Part shown: piece by piece, positions 40,714 through 47,477 of the stretch | How the letters are laid out: each line of letters opens with the position of its first letter | Position numbering within the stretch: position 1 is the stretch's first letter | From: CATQHS01 sp965203375 | Lineage (GTDB): Bacteria > Actinomycetota > Acidimicrobiia > Acidimicrobiales > Aldehydirespiratoraceae | Assembly (NCBI GenBank): GCA_965203375.1 | Contig: OZ241886.1 | Coordinates: forward strand, 3,680,279 to 3,744,278 | Direction: 5' to 3' | Length of the DNA stretch: 64,000 nt | Notes under the pieces: generated by a model | Database searches by the model: none | Seen by the model: only the letters and a program-made list of their open reading frames with translations | What the model was told of the DNA's origin: nothing | Made by a program: the position numbers and the translations under genes

Positions 40714-42255
40714 ATGTTCACTGAAACGGTCGAATGCGTCAACGGGGGACTGACCCGGCTGCTGGAAGCGGTCCGGGCCGGGGACCTGCCCGTGGCCCGC
40801 TTGAAGGACCTGATCGCGGTCAGCCGATCCTGGGAAGCCAAGGTCGCCGCCCTGCAGACCGATACCGCCCGGTCGATCTCGGACCGAGAGGGACACGGCG
40901 ACGGCGGGGCCTCGGTGCTGCGTGACCAGGCCGGCAAATCCAAGTTCCAGGCCCGCCGCAGCCTCGGCGCCGCCGAAGTTCTGGATGAGATGCCCTCGCT
41001 GCGGGGCGCGGTGGACTCCGGGGAAGTGCCATTGGCCAACGCCGAGCGCCTCGCCGACGCCGCCCGGCGCACCGACCCTGAGGCGGTGGACTCCGCGGCT
41101 GACCTGCTGGCCATGGCCAAGGAACTGCCCCCGGATCGGTTCGCCCGCGAGGCTGGCGCCTGGGCCCAGCGCCACCAGAGCGACCACGGCCACGGCGACT
41201 GGATCAACAAGCGCCGCCGCCGGTACCTCAAGACCTGGAAGCAACAGGACGGCATGGTCCGACTCGACGGCCTGCTCGATCCCGAGACCGGCACCCGCAT
41301 CTGCAACCGCCTCCAAGACACCGCCGAAGAGCTCCGCCGCCAAGACCAACAAACAGCCCGCACCCGCGCCGCCGCCACCGGCGACAACTCCGACAAGGGG
41401 TCCGCCAGCCACGGTCCGGGCGCCGGCCAACCCGCGGCCAGCTACGCCCAGACCGACAACGGTGAGCCCTCAGTCGGCAACGGCACCGACGACGGCGAGA
41501 GCGGCCGGTCTTGGGATCAGCTCCGGGCCGACGCCTTGGACCTGCTCACATCCGGTGCCGCCGACGACACAGGACGCGGCGGCTCGGGCGGGCGGCCCAA
41601 GGCCGAGGTCATCGTGGTGGCCGACATCGGCGTGCTCACCGGCGACGATCCCGCCGGGCGCTGTGAGATCCCCGGCACCGGGCCCGTGCCCCCGGCTGTG
41701 CTCCAGCGCATCGCCTGCGACGCTCAGCTCACCGGGCTCATCTTCAGTGACGGCAAACCGCTGCGCCACGGGTCCACGGTGCGCACCGCCACCACCAAGC
41801 AATGGCGAGCCCTCATCGCCCGCGACCGCGGCTGCATCGGCTGCGGCGCCGAACCGAGCCGCTGCCAAGCCCACCACATCACCCCCTACGCCCGACTACG
41901 GCGCACCGACATCGAAAACCTCGTCCTCGTCTGCTGGCGCTGCCACCACAACATCCACGACCACCACTGGCAAGTCGTCCACCGCCAGGGCAAACCCGCC
42001 CTCGAACCCCCCGACCCCCTGGCCCCGCCCGGCCCCGCCGACGGCCGACACCCCGCCGACCAAGACTCCCGCGACCCCCGACGACCACGACCGGGCCGCA
42101 GCTCAGCGCCGGGCCGCGGCCCGCAACCGGCCAGAGCCCGGGCCAAGCCGGCCCCGGCCCGCCCCGGATCACCCCGCCCGGCCAACGACCCCCGACCTAC
42201 CCCGGCAACCAGCCCCCGCCCTCTTCCCGGCCTGACCACAAGAACAGAAGTGTGA
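40714..42255 (+). CDS. DUF222/13E12-repeat-family HNH endonuclease
   Basis: A 513-residue protein of the actinobacterial 13E12 (REP13E12) family: N-terminal DUF222 helical region (residues about 1-200, with KSKFQARRSLGAAEVL and RRRRYLKTWKQQDGMVRLDGLLDPETG), a Ser/Gly/Asp linker, PKAEVIVVADIGVLTG, and an HNH nuclease domain near residues 365-415 (RDRGCIGCGAEPSRCQAHHITPY ... CWRCHHNIHDHHW), with CxxC and CxxCH zinc ligands. The Pro/Arg-rich tail is disordered. Flanked by direct repeats and placed within the hem operon in opposite orientation, so it is part of an inserted element. Confidence 0.92.
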   Translation: MFTETVECVNGGLTRLLEAVRAGDLPVARLKDLIAVSRSWEAKVAALQTDTARSISDREGHGDGGASVLRDQAGKSKFQARRSLGAAEVLDEMPSLRGAVDSGEVPLANAERLADAARRTDPEAVDSAADLLAMAKELPPDRFAREAGAWAQRHQSDHGHGDWINKRRRRYLKTWKQQDGMVRLDGLLDPETGTRICNRLQDTAEELRRQDQQTARTRAAATGDNSDKGSASHGPGAGQPAASYAQTDNGEPSVGNGTDDGESGRSWDQLRADALDLLTSGAADDTGRGGSGGRPKAEVIVVADIGVLTGDDPAGRCEIPGTGPVPPAVLQRIACDAQLTGLIFSDGKPLRHGSTVRTATTKQWRALIARDRGCIGCGAEPSRCQAHHITPYARLRRTDIENLVLVCWRCHHNIHDHHWQVVHRQGKPALEPPDPLAPPGPADGRHPADQDSRDPRRPRPGRSSAPGRGPQPARARAKPAPARPGSPRPANDPRPTPATSPRPLPGLTTRTEV

Positions 42256-42438
42256 CACCCCAAGCCAAGGCCAAGACGACGCAGCCCAGGGCACCCGCGG
42301 CAGGACTCGACAGCCAGGTAAGCCCACGCCATCGGCAGCGGCTACTGGTCAGAGAGCGCGGCTCGGCCGGGTCGCGGTCAGGGCCAACCGCAGGGCCGTC
42401 CTCGCCGTCGGTGACCACGACCGGGTTCAAGACCAGCA

Positions 42439-42543
42439 GCCCGTGAACGTGTAACGAACCGAGGCTACTCACCCCGGCGGGGTTGAACGACACTCTACAC
42501 TAGGACAGCGCCGTTGGCAAGCAACATTTTTGATTGCTCGGCT
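42439..42543. repeat. Right copy of the direct repeat flanking the DUF222 element
   Basis: Matches 40423-40550 apart from a short deletion and scattered changes. It lies 183 bases after the HNH gene stop; the stretch 42256-42438 between them shows no gene. Confidence 0.85.
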
Positions 42544-42589
42544 CCCTTTGCTTCCCCCGCACGTAGTCGCAAGCAATCTGGAGTCTGTC

Positions 42590-42722
42590 ATGGGCGTCGA
42601 GCGGGCCATTGTCTACATAGACGGGTTCAACCTGTACCACGGATTGATGCAGGCTCGGCTGGGCAGCTCCCGCTGGCTCGATCTCGGCGCGATGAACCGG
42701 TCGCTCCTAGGGGATGCCGGGC
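42590..42722 (+). pseudogene. Truncated NYN-domain (PIN-like) protein
   Basis: From the ATG at 42590 the frame encodes MGVERAIVYIDGFNLYHGLM then RLGSSRWLDLGAMNRSLL, the conserved start of NYN-domain RNases with the first catalytic Asp. After about 43 residues it runs into sequence antisense to the hemD 3' end, so the rest of the gene was lost at the junction with the hem operon near 42720. Confidence 0.7.
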
Positions 42723-42726
42723 GAAC

Positions 42727-43608
42727 TCAAGCTGGCCAGGTGGAGGCGTGGGTGATCAGGGCTTCGACTGCGCCTTCGATGGTGTGGTTGGATGCCTCGA
42801 CGGTGACGGCTAGGTCGTAGGAGGCGGCGGTGGCCGAGGTGGCCGGGCCGATGGACACCACCAGGGGCGGGATGGCGTCGGTGCCGACTGCGTCCACTAG
42901 TCGGTCCACTGTGGACGACGAGGTGAACACCACCCCGTCGGCCGCGGCCACTTGGCGGCGCTGCTCGGCGGTGAGTTCCTGGGTCACGGTGCGGTAGGCG
43001 GCCACATCGTCCACCTGCCAGCCCGCGGCCCGCAGGCCGTCGGGGAGCGCAGGCCTTGCCACTTCGGCGCGGGCCAGCACCACCCGGCCGGATCCCTCGC
43101 CCGCCGACGGAGTGCCGAACGCCTCTACCAGGCCCTCGGCCACCGACCGCTCCGGCACCAAGTCCACCGGCAGGCCGGCCCCGGCCGCGGCTCGGGCCGT
43201 ACCCGGGCCGATGGCCGCCACTCGAACACCGTCGGCGACGCCGCCGGGCAGCGACTCACCAACATCGCTAGCCACCAGCCCGCCAGGGTCGTCGAACAGC
43301 GTCCCGCCGACGCCGCCGGGCGGCGCTTCACCTACCCCGCCGGGCAGCGACTCGTCAGCACCGTCGGCCAAGGCCTCGCCTGCTCGGGCGGCGCCGTTGG
43401 GGCTGGTCACCACTAGCCAGTCTCCGGCCCTCAGGCCGGCCAGGGCCGAACGCAGGGCCGCGCCGCCATCGAGAGGGTCGGCCACGGCGATTACCGGGGC
43501 GCTCACCGGCTCGGCCCCGGCCGCCTCCAGGCGCTCGGCCAGTTCGGCAGCCTGCCTCAGGGGGCGGCACACCACTATCCGCAGTCCGGCCAGAGGCTGC
43601 TCCCTCAT
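42727..43608 (-). CDS. hemD: Uroporphyrinogen-III synthase
   Basis: A 293-residue two-domain synthase that closes hydroxymethylbilane with ring D inversion. Typical weak motifs: the first domain LRIVVCRPLRQAAELAERLEAAGAEP, the WLVVTSPNGAARAGEAL segment, AAIGPGTARAAAGAGLPVDLVPE, and the second domain DGVVFTSSSTVDRLVDAVG and VVSIGPATSATAASYDLAVTVEAS. Residues about 85-125 hold an inserted ESLPGGV/EAPPGGV repeat absent from most homologues. The ATG at 43608 overlaps the stop of a 34-codon mini-ORF (ATGA); an upstream in-frame ATG would add nine residues. Confidence 0.85.
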   Translation of the reverse strand: MREQPLAGLRIVVCRPLRQAAELAERLEAAGAEPVSAPVIAVADPLDGGAALRSALAGLRAGDWLVVTSPNGAARAGEALADGADESLPGGVGEAPPGGVGGTLFDDPGGLVASDVGESLPGGVADGVRVAAIGPGTARAAAGAGLPVDLVPERSVAEGLVEAFGTPSAGEGSGRVVLARAEVARPALPDGLRAAGWQVDDVAAYRTVTQELTAEQRRQVAAADGVVFTSSSTVDRLVDAVGTDAIPPLVVSIGPATSATAASYDLAVTVEASNHTIEGAVEALITHASTWPA

Positions 43609-43709
43609 TCGGGCCAGCCCTCCGAACCCGGGCACGAAGCCCTGCCGGTCTCGTCCATCGGGGTCACAGCGCCGCCCCGCCCGCGCCTGCTCGGAGCCGG
43701 GGCGGTCAT
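43605..43709 (-). CDS. Coupled mini-ORF (34 aa) between P450 and hemD
   Basis: ATG shares a base with the P450 stop (TGATG) and the TGA overlaps the hemD ATG (ATGA), spanning the gap exactly. Peptide MTAPAPSRRGRGGAVTPMDE and 14 more residues, basic, no domain. Confidence 0.45.
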   Translation of the reverse strand: MTAPAPSRRGRGGAVTPMDETGRASCPGSEGWPE

Positions 43710-44935
43710 CAGGTCGCCAGCCGCAACTCGGTTAGGCCCCTTATGACGAACGCGGGGTGGTGGACCGGCTCGGCGGCCATTTCCATGCCGGGCAGGGCCT
43801 GGACCAGATCCGAGAGGGCTATGGCCAGCTCCATGCGGGCCAGCGGCGCACCCACGCAGTAGTGGATGCCGCCGCCAAAGCCGATGTGGGCCGGATCACC
43901 CCGGCCGACATCGAAGCGGTCGGGATCGTCGAACCGGCGGGGATCGCGCTGAGCCGACCCGAACAGCATGGCCACCCGGTCGCCCACGGCCATGGGCTGG
44001 CCGGCGATCTCCACCCCCGGCTCGAGGACCCAGCGGTCGAACATCTGCAGCGGGGAGTCGTAGCGCAACAGCTCCTCCACCGCGGTGGCCGGGTCTACCT
44101 CGCCGTCGATCAGCCGCTGCCACTGGCGGCGATGAGCCAGAAGCGCCCTCATCCCGTTGCCCAGGGTGTTGACGGTGGCCTCGTGGCCCGCTTCGAGCAG
44201 AACCACCGCGGTGGAGACGATCTCGTCGTCGGTGAGCCGGTCGCCGCCGTCGACCACCTCGACCAGGTTCGAGATCAGCGACCCGTCCGGGACCCGGCGC
44301 TTGAACTCGATGAGCGCCTTCGTGTAGTCGACCAGCTCGCCCGCGGCCCGGTCGGCTCGGGCCCTCGTCTCGTCCGACGACTTCAGCTCGTACATCTTGA
44401 CGATGGCGTGGGACCAGTCGAGCAACCGCCGGGCGTCGCCGCTGGGCATGCCCAGCACCGAGCAGATCACCGCCACCGAGAAGGGCTGGGCGTAGTCGGC
44501 CAGCAGGTCGAAGGCCCCCATCTCCCGGCACCGGTCCAGCAGCTCCCGGGACAGCGCACCGACGGCCGGTTCGAGCGCGGCCACCGAGCGGGGCGTGAAG
44601 ACCTTGGACACCAGCCTCCGGATGCGGGTGTGATCGGGTGGCTCCAGGCTCAGCAGCGACCATCTCTCGTGCTGGTGGAAGGCGGCCCAGCGCGGGTCCG
44701 GCTCGGGCTGGCCGAACTCGGCGGCGGTGTAGCGGTGGTGGTAGACGCGACCCAGGCGGCGGTCCCTCAGGGTCTCGTGAACGTCGGCGAACCGGGTGAG
44801 CATCCAATGGCCGGTCCGCTCGTTGCGGAACACCGGGGTCGCTTCCCGGAGCCGGCCCAGGGTCGGGTAGGGGTCGTCTATGAAGGCGGGGTCGTAGAAG
44901 TCGAGGGCGTCGGCGAGGCTCTGAAGACCGCTCAT
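43709..44935 (-). CDS. Cytochrome P450 within the haem operon
   Basis: A 408-residue P450: GMPSGDARRLLDWSHAIVK, I-helix LLEAGHEATVNTLGNGM, ExxR motif EELLRYDSPLQMFDRWV, and haem loop IGFGGGIHYCVGAPLARMELA. Class is CYP bacterial soluble type. Its position between hemC and hemD, with ATGA-coupled mini-ORFs before it and TGATG after, suggests co-expression with haem supply. The ATG at 44935 has GGAGGCGGGCGA just upstream. Substrate unknown. Confidence 0.93.
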   Translation of the reverse strand: MSGLQSLADALDFYDPAFIDDPYPTLGRLREATPVFRNERTGHWMLTRFADVHETLRDRRLGRVYHHRYTAAEFGQPEPDPRWAAFHQHERWSLLSLEPPDHTRIRRLVSKVFTPRSVAALEPAVGALSRELLDRCREMGAFDLLADYAQPFSVAVICSVLGMPSGDARRLLDWSHAIVKMYELKSSDETRARADRAAGELVDYTKALIEFKRRVPDGSLISNLVEVVDGGDRLTDDEIVSTAVVLLEAGHEATVNTLGNGMRALLAHRRQWQRLIDGEVDPATAVEELLRYDSPLQMFDRWVLEPGVEIAGQPMAVGDRVAMLFGSAQRDPRRFDDPDRFDVGRGDPAHIGFGGGIHYCVGAPLARMELAIALSDLVQALPGMEMAAEPVHHPAFVIRGLTELRLAT

Positions 44936-45006
44936 TCGCCCGCCTCCGAGAACTGAGTCCCCAAGCCGGACTGCCGGACGTTGGCGGACCGGGCTAGCCC
45001 GCTCAT
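44932..45006 (-). CDS. Coupled mini-ORF 2 (24 aa) between hemC and P450
   Basis: ATG overlaps the stop of mini-ORF 1 and TGA overlaps the P450 ATG (ATGA at both ends). The peptide MSGLARSANVRQSGLGTQFS and EAGE is a near copy of mini-ORF 1. Preceded by GGCGGGCGA as ribosome site. Confidence 0.55.
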   Translation of the reverse strand: MSGLARSANVRQSGLGTQFSEAGE

Positions 45007-45086
45007 TCGCCCGCCCCCGAGAGCTGAGTTCCCAAGCCGGACTGCCGGCCGTTGGCACCGTTGGCGAACCGGGGCGCCCCGCTCAT
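45003..45086 (-). CDS. Coupled mini-ORF 1 (27 aa) between hemC and P450
   Basis: ATG overlaps the hemC stop and TGA overlaps the ATG of mini-ORF 2. Peptide MSGAPRFANGANGRQSGLGT then QLSGAGE. The string CGCTCATTCGCCCGCC (plus strand) occurs at all three starts. Confidence 0.55.
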   Translation of the reverse strand: MSGAPRFANGANGRQSGLGTQLSGAGE

Positions 45087-45973
45087 TCGCCCGCCGCCAA
45101 GATCCGGGTTTCCAAGAGCAGCCGGGCCACCGACCGGCCCAGCTCCGCCGGGTCGTCGCCGGACCGGCGCTCCCGGGCCACCCTCCGGCCGTCGGGGGAG
45201 GCCACCAGGCCGGTCAGGTCGATCCGGCCGTCGGCGCCGACCACCGCGTAGGCCCCGGCCGGGACGGTGCAGTCGCCGTCCAGCTCGGCCAGAAAGGCCC
45301 GCTCGGCGTCCACCGCCAGCCGGGACGCTCGGTGCTCGATGGCGGACAGGGCCTCCAGCACGGCGGCGTCGCCGGCCCGGCACTCCACGGCCAGGGCTCC
45401 CTGACCGGCCTGGGGCAGCATGACCGACGGGTCGAGCACGTCCACCACCGCCGGGGACAGGCCGAGCCGATCCAGGGCGGCGGCGGCCACGACGATGGCG
45501 TCGAAGCCAGCCGCCTTGGCCAGCCGGGTCTCGATGTTGCCCCGCAGATCGGAAAAGACCAGATCGGGCCGCAGCCAGGCGAGCTGGGCCCGGCGGCGGG
45601 GCGAGCCGGTGGCCACCCGGGCCGACGGGGCCAGGTCGGCCAACGCGCAGCCCACCAAGGCGTCCCGAGGGTCGGCCCGGGCGGGCACGGCGGCCAGCGC
45701 CAGCCCGTCGGGGGTGCGAGCCGGGAGGTCCTTGGCCGAATGGACGGCGATGTCGGCCCGGCCGTCGAGCACCGCGGCCTGGACCTCGGCCGCGAACACC
45801 CCCTTGCCCCCCATCGAGGCAACAGGCGCCTCGGGCCAGCGGTCGCCGACGGTGGACACCACCACCGCCTCCACCGGCCCGGCCCCCGACCCCGCCGAGA
45901 CCAGCAGGCCGGCCACGTGGTCGGTCTGCCACCGGGCCAGGGCGCTGCCCCTAGTGGCGGCCCGCAGCGCCAT
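45083..45973 (-). CDS. hemC: Hydroxymethylbilane synthase (porphobilinogen deaminase)
   Basis: A 296-residue enzyme joining four porphobilinogens. Motifs: LRAATRGSALARWQTDHV, SMGGKGVFAAEVQAAVLDGRADIAVHSAKDLPA, ATGSPRRRAQL, DLRGNIETRLAKA, LPQAGQGALAVECR, EHRASRLAVDAERAFLAELDGDCTVPAGAYA with the Cys carrying the dipyrromethane cofactor. Start ATG 45973 is the last of four repeated start-like sites. Same operon as hemA. Confidence 0.96.
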   Translation of the reverse strand: MALRAATRGSALARWQTDHVAGLLVSAGSGAGPVEAVVVSTVGDRWPEAPVASMGGKGVFAAEVQAAVLDGRADIAVHSAKDLPARTPDGLALAAVPARADPRDALVGCALADLAPSARVATGSPRRRAQLAWLRPDLVFSDLRGNIETRLAKAAGFDAIVVAAAALDRLGLSPAVVDVLDPSVMLPQAGQGALAVECRAGDAAVLEALSAIEHRASRLAVDAERAFLAELDGDCTVPAGAYAVVGADGRIDLTGLVASPDGRRVARERRSGDDPAELGRSVARLLLETRILAAGE

Positions 45974-45977
45974 CGGG

Positions 45978-46010
45978 CTAGGGGCCGAAGCGGAGAGCCC
46001 GCCGCGCCAT
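45978..46010 (-). CDS. Mini-ORF (10 aa) copy 2 upstream of hemC
   Basis: Reads MARRALRFGP and stops at TAG; the spacer CCCG then leads to the hemC ATG. Part of a 37-base tandem repeat. Confidence 0.4.
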   Translation of the reverse strand: MARRALRFGP

Positions 46011-46014
46011 CGGG

Positions 46015-46047
46015 CTACCGGCCAAAGCTGAGGGCCCGCCGCGCCAT
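46015..46047 (-). CDS. Mini-ORF (10 aa) copy 1 upstream of hemC
   Basis: Reads MARRALSFGR and stops at TAG, with CCCG before the next mini-ORF start. Confidence 0.4.
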   Translation of the reverse strand: MARRALSFGR

Positions 46048-46059
46048 CGGGCTACCGGC

Positions 46060-46098
46060 TTATGAGCCGATGAGGCCGAAGCGGTCTCGCAGCGCCAC
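46060..46098 (-). CDS. Mini-ORF (12 aa) after hemA
   Basis: GTG start, peptide VALRDRFGLIGS. Its first codons copy the hemC start (GTGGCGCTGCG against ATGGCGCTGCG). The segment also resembles the hemA 3' end (AGGCCGAAGCGGTCTCGCAGCGC against AGGTCGAAGAGGTCCCGCAGCGC on the plus strand). Confidence 0.35.
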   Translation of the reverse strand: MALRDRFGLIGS

Positions 46099-46113
46099 GG
46101 CCAACCCAAACGG

Positions 46114-47373
46114 CTACAGGTCGAAGAGGTCCCGCAGCGCCTCGGCCAGCCGGTCGCCCCGGGCGTGGCCGGCCGCGTCCTTGAGCCTCACCGTGGGCTC
46201 GTGCAGCAGCTTGTTGACCACGCCCCGGGCCAGCGACTCCACCGCGGCCCGCTGGTCGGGGTCGAGGCCCCCCAGCCGGGCGGCGTGGCGGGCCAGCTCG
46301 TCGTCGCGGATCTGATCGGCCCGGCCCCGCAGGGCGGCGATGAGCGGGTCCATGCGACGGGCCGAGGTGAGGTCGGAGTAGCGCTGCACCTCGCTGTCGA
46401 CGATCACCCGGACCCGCTCCATCTCCCGGGCCCGCTCGTCAAGGCCCCGGGCGGCGAAGGCCCCCAGGTCGTCCATGTCCAGCAGGGTGACGCCGGGCAG
46501 GTCCCGGGCGCCGGGGTCGACGTCGCGGGGCACGGCCACGTCGATGATCAGCAGCTCCGCCCCGGCCCGGCGGGCCGCCACCGCGTCCACCGCGGCGTGC
46601 TCGAGGATGATCTCCTGGGCGCCGGTGGTGGTGACCAGCAGATCGGTCGAGACCAGCTCCGCCTCCAGCTCCGACAGGGCCACGGCCCGGCCCCGGCACC
46701 TCTCGGCCAGCGCCATCGCCCGGGCCCAGGTGCGGTTGGCCACGGCCACGTCGCCCACCCCGGCCGCGGCCAGCGCCTCCAGGGTGCCCTCGGCCATCTC
46801 GCCCGCCCCCACCACCAGCACTCTCCGCCCGGCCAGGCCGCTGAGGCGGTCCGAGGCCAGCGCCACCGCGGCCTGCGACACCGAGGAGATGCCCCGGCCG
46901 ATGGCGGTCTCGGTGCGGGCCCGCTTGCCCGTCTCCAGGGCGTGGCGGAACAGCGGGTTGAGGGCCGACCCGGCGGCGCCCGCGGCCCGGGCCGCCTCCC
47001 AGGCCGAGCGGACCTGGCCCAGGATCTCGTGCTCGCCCACCACCGCCGAGTCCAGGCCGGCCGCCACCGAGAAGAGATGGCGGGCCGCCTCGGCGTCGTG
47101 CAGCGAGTAGAGCTCGTCGGTCACCTCCTCGGGGGCCAGCCCGGAGTGGCGGGCCAGGAAGTCCCGCACGTCGGAGTAGCCGCCGTGGAACCGCTCGGCC
47201 AGCACGTACACCTCGAGCCGGTTGCAGGTGGACAGCACCACCGCCTCGCTGAGGTTCTCGGCCTTGACCAGGGCCCCCAGGGCCTCGGGCAGGTCGTCGG
47301 CGGCCACGGTCATCCGCTCCAGCACCGACAGGGGGGCGGACCGGTGGTTGCAGCCGATGACGACTAGTGACAC
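46114..47373 (-). CDS. hemA: Glutamyl-tRNA reductase
   Basis: A 419-residue NADPH enzyme, first step of C5 haem synthesis, reducing Glu-tRNA to glutamate-1-semialdehyde. Catalytic Cys50 in VVLSTCNRLEVY; GLDSAVVGEHEILGQVRSA; the NADPH fold RRVLVVGAGEMAEGTLEAL; VANRTWARAMALA; and the C-terminal dimer helix KLLHEPTVRLKDAAGH. GTG start at 47373 gives the conserved VVIGCNHRSAPL N-terminus. Confidence 0.96.
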   Translation of the reverse strand: MSLVVIGCNHRSAPLSVLERMTVAADDLPEALGALVKAENLSEAVVLSTCNRLEVYVLAERFHGGYSDVRDFLARHSGLAPEEVTDELYSLHDAEAARHLFSVAAGLDSAVVGEHEILGQVRSAWEAARAAGAAGSALNPLFRHALETGKRARTETAIGRGISSVSQAAVALASDRLSGLAGRRVLVVGAGEMAEGTLEALAAAGVGDVAVANRTWARAMALAERCRGRAVALSELEAELVSTDLLVTTTGAQEIILEHAAVDAVAARRAGAELLIIDVAVPRDVDPGARDLPGVTLLDMDDLGAFAARGLDERAREMERVRVIVDSEVQRYSDLTSARRMDPLIAALRGRADQIRDDELARHAARLGGLDPDQRAAVESLARGVVNKLLHEPTVRLKDAAGHARGDRLAEALRDLFDL

Positions 47374-47477
47374 TCGGGCTCCAGTTCGGTTAGGCCGTGG
47401 GTTTGGCCGTTCGGTTGGCGCCGGGGTTCGGGGCTCCGGCGCCGGGGGCGATGCGGACCTGAGGCTACCCGGCGCCC

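Larger units (their letters stand above)
40423..42543 (+). mobile_element. REP13E12-like element bounded by direct repeats, inserted in the hem operon
   Basis: The unit consists of a left 128-base repeat, the DUF222/HNH gene and a right 105-base repeat in the same orientation. The hem genes on both sides are on the opposite strand and are normally adjacent (hemD, hemB). A truncated NYN-domain gene follows the right repeat. No transposase or terminal inverted repeats were seen, so spread by recombination between repeats or homing by the HNH nuclease is more likely than transposition. Confidence 0.65.
44929..45095. repeat. Tandem duplication of the hemC stop/P450 start junction
   Basis: Three copies of CGCTCATTCGCCCGCC spaced 71 and 80 bases apart, joined by near-identical stretches including CCAAGCCGGACTGCCGG. 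Each contains an ATGA stop/start overlap on the minus strand. Confidence 0.85.
45965..46060. repeat. 37-bp tandem repeat including the hemC start codon
   Basis: Three copies of CGCCATCGGGCTA-containing units with starts at 45973, 46010 and 46047, exactly 37 bases apart. Since 37 is not a multiple of 3, each copy makes a separate mini-ORF. Confidence 0.85.

Noticed and set aside
47374..47477. Mini-ORF relay between acyl-CoA synthetase and hemA
   Set aside because: The 104-base gap contains no chained ORF with a usual start codon.
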